DNA of 64,000 bases from Kordia algicida OT-1. Its GTDB lineage: Bacteria; Bacteroidota; Bacteroidia; Flavobacteriales; Flavobacteriaceae. The stretch is taken from contig NZ_DS544873.1 of NCBI RefSeq assembly GCF_000154725.1, positions 789,407 through 853,406 of the forward strand, read 5' to 3'. The notes beneath the pieces were generated by a model that saw only the letters and a list, made by a program, of their open reading frames with translations, was not told where the DNA came from and searched no databases. Within the stretch, counting starts at the first letter, position 1, and the number at the start of each line of letters is the position of its first letter. Below, one piece after another: positions 19,156 through 28,444 of this stretch. A program made the position numbers and the translations under genes.

Positions 19156-19577
19156 TCTATTACAACATAGAATTGATGCCCGATAGCCATAGTGCGATCT
19201 TATTTATGACCACTAATGCTACCCCATTTAGATGCTTTGAAGATCATCAGGCAGGTATTTATATCCAACTTCATACCCTAGTAGAATTATCCTTAGCATC
19301 GGGAGAAGACCCGATCGGACTGATAGAGGACTACTTAGGAATTACCTATACAGAAGGTCGTAGTACAGAGGAGATCGCCTATTTTTTATGCTATACAGAT
19401 AGGGTACAAAATGCGCTTTGGTCACTAGAGATCCGTTGGCATAAAAAAACGGATATAGAATCGGAAGCTTCCTATATGGAAGGTGGATTATCCAAAGAAA
19501 AAGCACTTGAACTATTTACGCAAATAACCCTTCGAAGGTATCTCGAAGCCTTATCCAATTTTACAGATGAAAAATGA
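19152..19577 (+). CDS. Unrecognised 141-aa protein between methylase and helicase
   Basis: Acidic soluble protein overlapping both neighbours (4 bp upstream, 11 bp downstream), so its expression is coupled to them. Contains several Cys and Trp residues but no clear metal site. Possibly a partner of the methyltransferase/helicase pair. No family recognised. Confidence 0.7.
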   Translation: MIYYNIELMPDSHSAILFMTTNATPFRCFEDHQAGIYIQLHTLVELSLASGEDPIGLIEDYLGITYTEGRSTEEIAYFLCYTDRVQNALWSLEIRWHKKTDIESEASYMEGGLSKEKALELFTQITLRRYLEALSNFTDEK

Positions 19578-22500
19578 AGCACTTGCCATAGAAAAAGAAG
19601 AAACGATCCACAGACGTTCTAGCGAAGAAGTTTTACGACTAGCTGAAGATCATACCACGCTAGTTCCATATGAACCCAAATCAAAGGCATCATATGTTAT
19701 GGATACCCTTATCCCAAAAAATATGGCTTTTGAAGTACAAATGTCATTGGATTTGATCGCTCAAAAACATGGGAATATCGATCATTTTGTACGTGATGGT
19801 TTAAAATATCGCACCACAGCGGCACTTTGGAGCGTTTTATCAGCCGAACAAATAGACTCCCTTGGATTGTATCTGCATCAGTTTGAAAAAGGACAAGGGA
19901 TCATCATCGCCGATCAGACAGGAATTGGAAAAGGAAGGCAAGCCGCCGCAGTGATCAGGCATGCGGTCATGCAAGGGTATTTACCTGTATTCTTTACCAA
20001 ATCTCCCAATCTATTTACCGATATGTATCGAGATCTAAAGGCGATCCATTTTGAAAACATCAATCCTTTTATCATCAACAATAGTAGTGATGCACAGATC
20101 AAAGACGCAAGTGGTATGGTGATGTTCAGTCCCCTATCCAGTAAGGAACAAGAATCGCTTTTAACACAAGTAACGGAATATCCAACGGAGAGTCCTGAAG
20201 CGATCGCATGGTATAAAAAAATAGGAAAGAGCATGCCCGATCCTGAAGAAATACCCTTGACAATGGTCTATGAAACATTAGATCATATGCCACTTGGGTA
20301 TGACATGGTTTTTTGTACCTATTCTCAAATACAGTCTGCGCATCCCTACAAGCGCTTTTGGTTAGAAGAACTGATCACTAACGGGGTTGAAGGCAGTAAG
20401 AATTTTAAGAAAGTGGTGTTTATTTTGGATGAATCCCACATGGCAGGCGGATATGATTCGATTATAGGTAAATGGATGCGAAAAATGCTTCCCAAGACAA
20501 AGGCATGCTGTTATTTAAGTGCCACTTTTGCCAAGTACCCAGAGGTGATGCCTTTCTACGGTAAAAAGACCGCCATTATGGAAACAGGACTCAGAGATTC
20601 TGAATTTGTAACGGCTATGAAAAGTGGCGGTTTGGCATTGCAAGAAATAGTAGCTTCCAATTTATGTGAGAGTGGTCAACTGATTCGACGACAACGCTCA
20701 AGTAAGGGAATTAAGATCGACTACAAAGTATTAGACAAAGAGCCAGAAAGAAGTAAAAACAGGGCAAGTGTCAACCGCATTATTTCCCTTATGAATGAAG
20801 TGGTGCAATTTGAACAAGATTACATCGTCCCTATATTGGAAGAAATTCACGAGAAAGCAAGAGAAGAAGCAGGGTCGATCAAATCCCCACCACGGGGTTT
20901 AGGAGTAAAACAAGCTCCTTATTTTTCAAGAGTATTTAACGTGGTGGATCAAATGTTGTTTGCCCTGAAAGTAGAGCAAGTGGCTAAAGAAACCCTCGAT
21001 CTATTACTAGAGGATAAAAAAGTGGTGATCGCTTTCAAGTCCACTATGGGTAGTTTTTTAAAAGACCTTAAAATGGTCAGCGGTGATATCCTTCCGCTAC
21101 AAACCCTTGATTTTACCCGTACCCTTGTCAAAGGATTGGATTCTGTTTTTTACTACAACTATACCACGCTTTCAAATGAGAAAACTAGAGAGCGCATTGA
21201 GTTAGAAGATCTGCCTTATAACGGCATTCAAACCTACAAGAATATCCGTAAAAAAATGCGCTTAGAGAGTACAGGACTTTCCATTTCGCCTATTGATAAG
21301 CTCATTTATATGATAGAAAAACAGAAAAAGCCAAAACACTTAGGGGGTCATAAGAACTCACATTTTACCATTGCAGAAGTTACAGGAAGATCACAGCGTA
21401 TCGACTTGTCCAATGAAGAATATGGCGTTATTGCGGCGCAACGCAAAAACACAGAAAAAGCCTTTCGGGAATTCAATAGTGGAAAAATAGATGTGTTACT
21501 GATCAATCAAAGTGGTAGTACGGGCGCATCGGCACATTCAAGCAAAGACTTTTTAGATCAGCGTCAACGTGCTATGATCATTCATCAGGTAGAACTCAAT
21601 ATCAACATAGAGGTACAAAAACGAGGACGAATCAATAGAACAGGACAGGTGAATTTACCTGAATACCTCTACATCACAAGTGATATTCCAACAGAGAAAC
21701 GACTCATGGCGATGCTCAAAGGTAAAATGAAGTCCTTGGATGCCAACACCACAGGTTCACAAAACACCAATGATGACACCTTAGAGAGTCCCGACTTTTT
21801 CAATAAATATGGCGATAAAGTGGCTTGGCAATGGATCAATGAACATACAGAGAAGATGGAAGTTCTAGGCTATCCTACCTATCACTATGTAAGGGTTCGT
21901 GGGGAAAAGGTCCGCGAACGAAAAGATAGCAAAGAGGGTGCAATGCGTCAACTTACAGGACGCGCAGGACTTCTGCAAGTAGAAGATCAAGAGAAGCTCT
22001 ATACAGACCTATTGGAGCGTTATGAAAATCAGATCAAGTTAGAAAAGCAAAATGGGACGTACGATCTGGAAGCAGAGTTCTTACGTTTGGATGCAGATGT
22101 TAAAAAACGCTTTTTATATGCCAAAGGTTCTGGCGGTGTGACCCCTTTTGGTAGGGACTGTGTACGTGATGAAACCATTATCAATAATTTACGCCGCCCT
22201 TTTACACGTCAGGAACTAGACAAGCGTATATATGAGCTATTAGAAGGGGAAAAGCCTATCGAGGTTCGTAAAACCTATGAAAAGAAACTACTAGCGACGT
22301 ACCCTAAGATCGTTGCTAGTAGAAAAGAAAAACGATTGAAAACGATCGCAAAATTAAAAGAAGATCGTGATACGCTTCCAAAATTAGGGAGTGGTGCTGA
22401 TGAGCAAGCCAATGAAAAAATAAAAAGTGACCTTGAAAAAATTGAAAAACTAATTGCTACCAAAACATCAGATCTAGCACTAGATATTGCGGGGTTTGAA

Positions 22501-23835
22501 GCTACACAAAAAAAGATACTTGATTATATTTCGATGTGGGATATTGGCGATGTAGTCAAAGTTCCTTTTGTGGGATCTTCCTTAGAATCCTCATGGGGAG
22601 TGTATCTAGGAGTTTCTATGGGAGGTAACCGATCAAATCCATATACCCTTAGTAATATCAGCTTGCAATTTTTAGTGACCGATTCCAGAAGGCAAGTCAC
22701 CTATAACTTGCAACCCGCAGAACAAGCCTATATCAGTCAAATTTTTACAGAGAGCCAAAAAATTACGGATGCAGAGAGAGAAATGGTAAAATTAGAATGG
22801 AATGAGCTGATAAAAAAAGCATCCAAAAAGCGGGAGCGTAGACAGATCCTGACCGAGAACATTGTCAAGGTTTCCTATCAAATAGGAACAAAAAACAAAC
22901 TGATAAAGTACAACACCAAAGATCATCAGATCAAAAGTGGCATCTTAATGAACCGTGAATTTGGAAAAGAAGGAGAAGCAAATGGCGCTTTATATCCGAT
23001 CTCCCATGCCTATATCATCCTTAGCGGTTTAGAAAAAGAATCCATTTTTGAAGATCATAAAGTACTGATCCGCTTTAAGCGCATTAGTGATACCCTCTTT
23101 GAGGTCTATATCTCAAAAAAAGGATTATGGAAAGCATCGGTTGATGAACAGTTGCGGGTATTACTGCATCGAGAAGCTAACGATGATCGTGATTCGCTTC
23201 CAGAGTTTGTTCAAAATGCGGGTGAAATGACCGCAAGACTGCACCATGATAATTTAGAAGCATTTTTAAAGCGATTGGATCATTACAAGCTTCGATTCTT
23301 AGGAGAAGCCAAACAATTAGAGGATTGGGAGATTGAAAATGAACAAGATTGGGAGTCCAGAAGTCAAGATGACACAGGTGAATACCCCTATGCTTTAGGT
23401 CGTAGCTATGGTCAAGGAACAAATCCTAGTGTTGGATTTACAAACTACATCGAGCCTAGTTCGACATATCCTTTTGGCGTTGTGGTCTATAACAGAGCAT
23501 TGCTTGATAAGGAGCGTTACAACTATTCATTAAAGCCAATATATAAGAGTTTGCATGAGCCTTACAGGATATGGAAAGACTTCATTGTGCAAAACGCATC
23601 CAAAAAGCTTTTCAATGACATTGTTAACAAGGCTAGAAAAAAGAAACTGCATGAAGCCATTACGCTTTTAGGCAACTTCATTATCGAGAATTTACACGAA
23701 CAGGGCAACCCTGAATTTGTTTTAGGGGACTATACCATTACAAAACTAGGACGTATTTTCTATGAAGATATGATTGCAGAAATATCAGATATCGAAGAAT
23801 TGATCAGTCAATTACAAATAGCATTAGAGAAATGA
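19567..23835 (+). CDS. Strawberry-notch-like SF2 helicase
   Basis: 1422 residues. Helicase motifs: Walker A as DQTGIGKGRQ (about 116-125), Walker B box DESH (about 288-291), a SAT-like motif LSATF (about 318), and the C-lobe with a glutamine-arginine finger QKRGRINRTGQ (about 684-694), which is the arrangement of Sno-family helicases. About 700 C-terminal residues are of unknown function. In phages such proteins are found next to DNA methylases and are linked to anti-restriction or DNA translocation. The start overlaps the 141-aa gene, and the stop overlaps the AAA+ ATPase gene by 4 bp. Confidence 0.85.
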   Translation: MKNEALAIEKEETIHRRSSEEVLRLAEDHTTLVPYEPKSKASYVMDTLIPKNMAFEVQMSLDLIAQKHGNIDHFVRDGLKYRTTAALWSVLSAEQIDSLGLYLHQFEKGQGIIIADQTGIGKGRQAAAVIRHAVMQGYLPVFFTKSPNLFTDMYRDLKAIHFENINPFIINNSSDAQIKDASGMVMFSPLSSKEQESLLTQVTEYPTESPEAIAWYKKIGKSMPDPEEIPLTMVYETLDHMPLGYDMVFCTYSQIQSAHPYKRFWLEELITNGVEGSKNFKKVVFILDESHMAGGYDSIIGKWMRKMLPKTKACCYLSATFAKYPEVMPFYGKKTAIMETGLRDSEFVTAMKSGGLALQEIVASNLCESGQLIRRQRSSKGIKIDYKVLDKEPERSKNRASVNRIISLMNEVVQFEQDYIVPILEEIHEKAREEAGSIKSPPRGLGVKQAPYFSRVFNVVDQMLFALKVEQVAKETLDLLLEDKKVVIAFKSTMGSFLKDLKMVSGDILPLQTLDFTRTLVKGLDSVFYYNYTTLSNEKTRERIELEDLPYNGIQTYKNIRKKMRLESTGLSISPIDKLIYMIEKQKKPKHLGGHKNSHFTIAEVTGRSQRIDLSNEEYGVIAAQRKNTEKAFREFNSGKIDVLLINQSGSTGASAHSSKDFLDQRQRAMIIHQVELNINIEVQKRGRINRTGQVNLPEYLYITSDIPTEKRLMAMLKGKMKSLDANTTGSQNTNDDTLESPDFFNKYGDKVAWQWINEHTEKMEVLGYPTYHYVRVRGEKVRERKDSKEGAMRQLTGRAGLLQVEDQEKLYTDLLERYENQIKLEKQNGTYDLEAEFLRLDADVKKRFLYAKGSGGVTPFGRDCVRDETIINNLRRPFTRQELDKRIYELLEGEKPIEVRKTYEKKLLATYPKIVASRKEKRLKTIAKLKEDRDTLPKLGSGADEQANEKIKSDLEKIEKLIATKTSDLALDIAGFEATQKKILDYISMWDIGDVVKVPFVGSSLESSWGVYLGVSMGGNRSNPYTLSNISLQFLVTDSRRQVTYNLQPAEQAYISQIFTESQKITDAEREMVKLEWNELIKKASKKRERRQILTENIVKVSYQIGTKNKLIKYNTKDHQIKSGILMNREFGKEGEANGALYPISHAYIILSGLEKESIFEDHKVLIRFKRISDTLFEVYISKKGLWKASVDEQLRVLLHREANDDRDSLPEFVQNAGEMTARLHHDNLEAFLKRLDHYKLRFLGEAKQLEDWEIENEQDWESRSQDDTGEYPYALGRSYGQGTNPSVGFTNYIEPSSTYPFGVVVYNRALLDKERYNYSLKPIYKSLHEPYRIWKDFIVQNASKKLFNDIVNKARKKKLHEAITLLGNFIIENLHEQGNPEFVLGDYTITKLGRIFYEDMIAEISDIEELISQLQIALEK

Positions 23836-24779
23836 GAATAATCAAATATGACATTCCAGAGGTTGAACAAATTCCACAATTTGCTAAAATTTTAGATGAT
23901 TTGAGCGTTGGCAACAATCCGTATTTAGTAGGTAGTGCAGGCACAGGAAAAACCACCATAGGGGAGAAGGTTGCCTATGCGATCAATGGACGAAATGAAA
24001 ACGATGGAGGAGAATTGCCCTTTACCATTGTCAATTGCAATCAATGGACATCGCCCATTGATATCAAGGGCGGTCAAACGATCACAGGCTACAAAGAGGG
24101 CGCACTGATTGAAGCTTGGCGTGATGGGAAAATCTTGATCTTGGATGAAATGCCAAAATTGGATGCCAATACCGCAGGACTCTTAAATGATGCCCTTGCC
24201 AAGAGTGCTAAAGAAGGAGCGATCATTTTCAATGGAAACAATGAACCTATTGTAAAGCATACCAACTTTGGTTGTATTGCCACAGGAAACGTCATAGGAA
24301 AAGGAGCAAGCGGAAACTATGTAGGCAACAACAAACAGGATGCTTCCCTATTAGATCGATTTAGTGGTTGTATCTATCGTATTGGTTTTAATGAAACCCT
24401 AGAGCGTGAACTGATCTACCCCGACCTTGTGGATATCTGTTTGAAAATACGAGCCGAGATACTGCGCTATGAGGGAAAAGGCGCAAATGACGATGATACC
24501 GAAGATATCATGACCCTTCGTACGATGCTCAACTTTCAGCGTGCCTATGTGCTGGAGATGAAACGAGAATTGGGATTGTCTGATCTGCGTGGAAAACCCT
24601 ATAAAAAGCTTGCAGGTGGCAAGACCCTCAAAGATGCCATTGAGAGTTACTTTTTGGCAATGGGTGCTGAAAAAGCCCATACGATCAAAGAGGAGATCAA
24701 TTTGGAGTCCTTTTTAAACTCTTACAAGGGGAGCATTAAAAAACAAGCTTTCAGAGAAGAATACAAACGCAGAATCTAA
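23832..24779 (+). CDS. MoxR/CobS-like AAA+ ATPase
   Basis: 315 residues with Walker A GSAGTGKTT (about 34-42), Walker B ILILDEM (about 100-106) and a sensor-1 region CIATGN (about 150). The layout is that of the single-domain AAA+ ATPases related to MoxR and CobS, which in phages accompany vWA-domain partners and act as remodelling machines. Coupled by 4 bp overlap to the helicase gene. The next gene, 52 bp on, could be the vWA-like partner. Confidence 0.85.
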   Translation: MRIIKYDIPEVEQIPQFAKILDDLSVGNNPYLVGSAGTGKTTIGEKVAYAINGRNENDGGELPFTIVNCNQWTSPIDIKGGQTITGYKEGALIEAWRDGKILILDEMPKLDANTAGLLNDALAKSAKEGAIIFNGNNEPIVKHTNFGCIATGNVIGKGASGNYVGNNKQDASLLDRFSGCIYRIGFNETLERELIYPDLVDICLKIRAEILRYEGKGANDDDTEDIMTLRTMLNFQRAYVLEMKRELGLSDLRGKPYKKLAGGKTLKDAIESYFLAMGAEKAHTIKEEINLESFLNSYKGSIKKQAFREEYKRRI

Positions 24780-24831
24780 TATTGCGATAGTAGGTAGCAT
24801 ATCATACAAACCGTTTTTACAAAGATCACAC

Positions 24832-25845
24832 ATGAAAATTCCCAAAAAGCATACTCTTATCCATAATGAGCAGAAGTACAACTATCTGCAATTTGATAGT
24901 GTATTTACTTTCAATGAATTTGTAGATCATAAGGCAAGCTACCTGAGTGATCACAATCAAAGCATATGGAAGGATGTAATGGATAACGCATCCAATAGGA
25001 TCTTAGAGAAAAAAGATTGGTTTGGATCGCCGATTCCAAAAAGTCTTGCAGAACTAGAATCACATACTTCTTTTTTGGGAATGCACCTATTAAAAGAAAT
25101 ACAACCAAAGATCCAAGATAAATTATCCGCATACTTGGAGTATCTAGCACAATCGGAATTACCCAAGCCAAAAATAGCTTACAATGATCGTGGTTTGGGT
25201 GTATTCTCTTTTGACAGAGCTGCTATGGGAATGTTTAAGATTCACACCATCAATAGATCAACCCCTATTGAGGAGAACATCAGCAAGCTCAATATAGAAT
25301 TAGGTAGAAAGCAAATACAAACTTCGGTAAAAAGCGTGTATGCTTATTTCAAAGACAAACAAAATTCCTATCCCTCGCTTGAGCTCTATATCATGGCGGG
25401 AGCAAATTCAACAGTAAAAGGAAACAACCTCTTATTTGTTGGACTCTCGTGCGCATTGCTTGTCACCTTTATGGAAGAGCGTGGTATATCGGTAGAGGTA
25501 AATGTACTGATCGGGAGTCATTTTAGAGGTCAAACTACGCTGGGTCAAATAAGGGTCAAACGCTTTCAAGATAAACTAGATACCAACCAATTGCTACTGA
25601 TCTCAAGCGATCCAAGATACTTTAGGTATAGAGGATTCAAAGCACTTATTACAATGGCAGATCATTTCGGATATAAGATGCCTGAAGGACTAGGTAGATT
25701 GACAAGCAGTTTGGGAAACAATTTTGTCAGTGCGATCAACCAGCGTGGTTTTGTCTTTGAGCAAAGCTATGCAATGGACAAAGCCGTTAGAGAAGTAGCT
25801 ACCATTATCACAACATATAAAAAACGATTAGATGAAAAAAAATAG
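24832..25845 (+). CDS. Possible vWA-like partner of the AAA+ ATPase
   Basis: 337 residues. The C-terminal half carries alternating hydrophobic strands and helices (LELYIMAGANSTV, about 184-196; then NLLFVGLSCALLVTFMEERGISVEVNVLIGS), which resembles a von Willebrand A or Rossmann-type fold without a clear DxSxS metal site (it reads AGANSTV). MoxR-type ATPases are typically encoded beside vWA proteins, so I infer partnership from position. Overlaps the next gene by 14 bp. Confidence 0.5.
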   Translation: MKIPKKHTLIHNEQKYNYLQFDSVFTFNEFVDHKASYLSDHNQSIWKDVMDNASNRILEKKDWFGSPIPKSLAELESHTSFLGMHLLKEIQPKIQDKLSAYLEYLAQSELPKPKIAYNDRGLGVFSFDRAAMGMFKIHTINRSTPIEENISKLNIELGRKQIQTSVKSVYAYFKDKQNSYPSLELYIMAGANSTVKGNNLLFVGLSCALLVTFMEERGISVEVNVLIGSHFRGQTTLGQIRVKRFQDKLDTNQLLLISSDPRYFRYRGFKALITMADHFGYKMPEGLGRLTSSLGNNFVSAINQRGFVFEQSYAMDKAVREVATIITTYKKRLDEKK

Positions 25846-26164
25846 TCAAACAATAGATCGGCAGGTGATCCATAAAATTATGGATCGTGCTATTGAGATC
25901 AATCAATCATGTAAAGAGTCTTGTAGGGATTTTAGAATTATGACCTCTCCCATGCGAGCAGACACGTTGATCTTACGCTGGAGAACCATTGATATATCCA
26001 ATGAAGATAACCCGATCCAATACTATCATTACGAATGTTTCAAAATGGATGGTACACCTGAATTTTGTTCCGTTTATTACACCGATCAAGATCAGGCGAA
26101 TGACTTTATCACAAGTCTACAAATGTTGTATCATCAAAAATTTGCAATAGATCATACCCTATAA
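25832..26164 (+). CDS. Unrecognised 110-aa protein
   Basis: Soluble, with a basic N-terminus and an aromatic/acid-rich C-terminal half (YYHYECFKMDG). Starts inside the end of the previous gene and is followed 3 bp later by the next, so it is a normal member of the early operon. No motif recognised. Confidence 0.65.
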   Translation: MKKNSQTIDRQVIHKIMDRAIEINQSCKESCRDFRIMTSPMRADTLILRWRTIDISNEDNPIQYYHYECFKMDGTPEFCSVYYTDQDQANDFITSLQMLYHQKFAIDHTL

Positions 26165-26167
26165 ACT

Positions 26168-26494
26168 ATGTATAAAACAGCAGATATAACCCTAGATGCC
26201 CTAAAGGCGGTTAAAATAAACAATCAACGAGAGATCCTTCGACTTTTAGGGAGTAAACTCAGTTTAGTAACCGCATGGGAAGAAGTAAAACGGGTGTCTA
26301 ACAATTTCACAAAAAAAGTGACTGAAGCGATTCAGGCGGATACACTCCTATACGAACTTGTACAACCCGAAAAAGGCACATCGGTCACAGAAACCAAAGA
26401 CCAAGCTAGAATTAGGATCAGAGAGCGAGAACGGCTTCGTAAAATAAAAATTCTAGCACTAGAATTAGAAATGTCAAACACTCTAAAAAAGTAA
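26168..26494 (+). CDS. Unrecognised 108-aa protein
   Basis: Highly charged and predicted almost entirely helical, ending in an Arg/Glu/Lys-rich segment (RIRIRERERLRKIK) that could be a coiled coil or nucleic-acid-binding helix. Gap of 3 bp upstream and 5 bp downstream. Function unknown. Confidence 0.65.
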   Translation: MYKTADITLDALKAVKINNQREILRLLGSKLSLVTAWEEVKRVSNNFTKKVTEAIQADTLLYELVQPEKGTSVTETKDQARIRIRERERLRKIKILALELEMSNTLKK

Positions 26495-26499
26495 AAATT

Positions 26500-27114
26500 A
26501 TGACCATAGAAGCACTACAAGCGGTAGACTTAGAAAAAATAGCCTACCCAACAATTAAGGAGTATGCGCAGGAAATACTGCAAGACTATGCCGATGAGGA
26601 TGATAAAAATAAGGAGGAAGCCGCCCTACAAGCAAAAGAGAGCATTGAAGCTGTCTACAAAATGATCCAATTAAATTCCCCTGAAGCGATCCCAGGGAAT
26701 GAAAGTGAACAGGAATCGTCGGATAAGGATCAAGACAAGGCTGGTCATACACCCAAAAAAAAGAAAAAGCTAACTAAAAAGGAATTGGATGCTTTTGAAG
26801 AAGAGATCAAGCATTGCCGAACAGCAATAAAGGCATACAATGCCAAAAAACGGGAAGGACAACCAAAAAAGCCAACGCCCAAACGCCATGAAAAAATTGA
26901 AAAGCACCTTATGGCGATTGGAAATCTAGTACCAGAGAATTTAAAAGACAATCTTGATATTTTGGAAGCATCTGAAAAGATCCTTTCCAAAACAGGACGA
27001 GAGATCATGAAACTCTATCGCATGGATGAATTGCAAATCAAAGAGGTGCAAGAGGAGATCAAAGAAAAATACGATCAAAAAGAACAGAAAATAAAAAAAG
27101 ACAACGATGAATAA
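26500..27114 (+). CDS. Charged helical protein, 204 aa
   Basis: Very rich in Lys and Glu with a low-complexity KKKKKLTKKELDA region near residue 85-100 and a C-terminal coiled coil (KEVQEEIKEKYDQKEQKIKK). No catalytic motif. It overlaps the next gene, which encodes a small membrane protein, by 8 bp. Possibly a scaffold or structural component. Confidence 0.7.
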   Translation: MTIEALQAVDLEKIAYPTIKEYAQEILQDYADEDDKNKEEAALQAKESIEAVYKMIQLNSPEAIPGNESEQESSDKDQDKAGHTPKKKKKLTKKELDAFEEEIKHCRTAIKAYNAKKREGQPKKPTPKRHEKIEKHLMAIGNLVPENLKDNLDILEASEKILSKTGREIMKLYRMDELQIKEVQEEIKEKYDQKEQKIKKDNDE

Positions 27115-27352
27115 AAAAGTATTAATTATTACAGGAGCAGGATTGCTCATAGGTTTTGCCGAAGCGATCATTTATTACAACTTAGGTAAAAATGAGAAAA
27201 ATGAAGAATTCAAATTCCAATTGCCACAAGGAATGGAACTTCTAAAAACATCAGGAATAATCATTGCCACCTCTCTTGCTACTGCGGCACTTTCAAACAT
27301 CATTGAGAGTTGGGTAGGTAAAGATCAGCCATTAACACCAGCAATCAGTTAA
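27107..27352 (+). CDS. Small two-span membrane protein (81 aa)
   Basis: Two hydrophobic segments (about residues 4-21 and 50-68) separated by a charged loop (GKNEKNEEFKFQL), so a hairpin membrane topology. It lies within the early operon, upstream of the packaging ATPase, and is one of many small membrane proteins of the element. Confidence 0.65.
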   Translation: MNKKVLIITGAGLLIGFAEAIIYYNLGKNEKNEEFKFQLPQGMELLKTSGIIIATSLATAALSNIIESWVGKDQPLTPAIS

Positions 27353-27357
27353 ATAGT

Positions 27358-27840
27358 ATGGAACAGATAGAACACAGAGCATTTTTAAAGAAAAACAAAA
27401 CTGACAAGAAGTTACTGCTTACAGCCATTCAGGACAAGATAAAGATCTTTGACAAAATGTATGACTTGTTAGAGCGCATTACACCTTGCGGGAAGGGGAG
27501 TTTGATCGGACAGCTTGAAAAGTACGATGAAGAGATCATGAAGGATATCTACAATGTATATGGCGATGCCATTTCAAACAATGAACTAAGCGAAGACTTC
27601 AAAGCAAAAAACGAAAAGCCAAAAAAAGTTGTGGCTAAAGCAAAGGTCAATTCGGATGAATTCATCATAGATCAATTGGTGGAGCTTGGTCAGACAGAAG
27701 ATATAGGACGTTCCACGCTTATGGATCTAGGACTAAAAACACCCCTTGAATGGAATACGATCATTGGAAAATATCTTATCAAAAGGATCAGTGTTTTTAA
27801 ATATCGTTACAATATTTTGATCCGTGGCGAAGTAGCCTAG
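27358..27840 (+). CDS. Unrecognised 160-aa protein
   Basis: Lys-rich soluble protein, helical in the first half. The second half (DEFIIDQLVELGQTEDIGRSTLMDLGLK) has a helix-turn-helix-like spacing but is not convincing. It is the last gene before a strong hairpin terminator. Function unknown. Confidence 0.65.
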   Translation: MEQIEHRAFLKKNKTDKKLLLTAIQDKIKIFDKMYDLLERITPCGKGSLIGQLEKYDEEIMKDIYNVYGDAISNNELSEDFKAKNEKPKKVVAKAKVNSDEFIIDQLVELGQTEDIGRSTLMDLGLKTPLEWNTIIGKYLIKRISVFKYRYNILIRGEVA

Positions 27841-27919
27841 GCGTAAAAACATCAGCAAACTTTGCCAAAAAAAGCACCAAACAAAAGCGAAATCTTTCCC
27901 AAAGACTATCTAAAAAAGA

Positions 27920-27951
27920 ACAAAAAGTACCCAAAAGGTACTTTTTGTAGT
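27920..27951 (+). terminator. Strong hairpin terminator or attenuator inside the early operon
   Basis: ACAAAAAGTACC (27920-27931), loop CAAAA and GGTACTTTTTGT (27937-27948) form a perfect 12-bp stem whose 3' arm includes five Ts. It splits the operon between the 160-aa gene and the DnaA-like gene 38 bp later, so downstream genes either have their own promoter or depend on read-through. Confidence 0.75.
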
Positions 27952-27985
27952 TTGGTGGAAACAAAAAACAATAGCTTTATTAGGG

Positions 27986-28438
27986 ATGAAACCAGAGGAA
28001 TTCAATTATCGAGATCTGCAAGATCATATCGAAGTGATGATCGGTAAGTTCGGGTTGCAAAATTCGGTGAAATTCTTGGGTAGTATCATAGACCATACCG
28101 ATATCGCATCGAGCGAGGATGAGCGTGTCAAGCAGTTAATTAAGCTTACCATATCAAAAAGCATTGAAGTCTTCAATCTTAAAAAAGCTACATTTTACAA
28201 GAGCAATTTAAGTGAATATAAGGATGCACGAATGGCATGCTACTATATCATCAATAAATACACGCAGATCAGTTTGGGCAAGATCGCAGAAGTTTTCAAC
28301 GTAAAAAGGCGTTCGGTAGAGTACTTTGAGCAAAAATGCAAAGAAATGCTTTCCATTCCAAGTTTTTACCCTACTTACCTACAAAGACACAGAGCAATAG
28401 AAGATCATATTATCAAATACATTTCAACACTTAATTAA
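27986..28438 (+). CDS. DnaA domain-IV-like DNA-binding protein
   Basis: 150 residues. The C-terminal half (about 68-110, DARMACYYIINKYTQISLGKIAEVFNVKRRSVEYFEQKC) follows the pattern of the bacterial DnaA C-terminal helix-turn-helix domain (chromosome-origin binding: R..a.yl.r..t..sl..Ig..fg.rdhstv). There is no AAA+ ATPase domain, so it is not a full initiator. It could bind element replication origin boxes or compete with host DnaA. Seven bp from the next gene. Confidence 0.7.
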   Translation: MKPEEFNYRDLQDHIEVMIGKFGLQNSVKFLGSIIDHTDIASSEDERVKQLIKLTISKSIEVFNLKKATFYKSNLSEYKDARMACYYIINKYTQISLGKIAEVFNVKRRSVEYFEQKCKEMLSIPSFYPTYLQRHRAIEDHIIKYISTLN

Positions 28439-28444
28439 AAACTC

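Noticed and set aside
27862..28047. Possible 61-aa gene starting with TTG before the DnaA-like gene
   Set aside because: It spans the hairpin terminator at 27920-27948 and overlaps the start of the well-supported DnaA-like gene; its sequence has no protein-like pattern.
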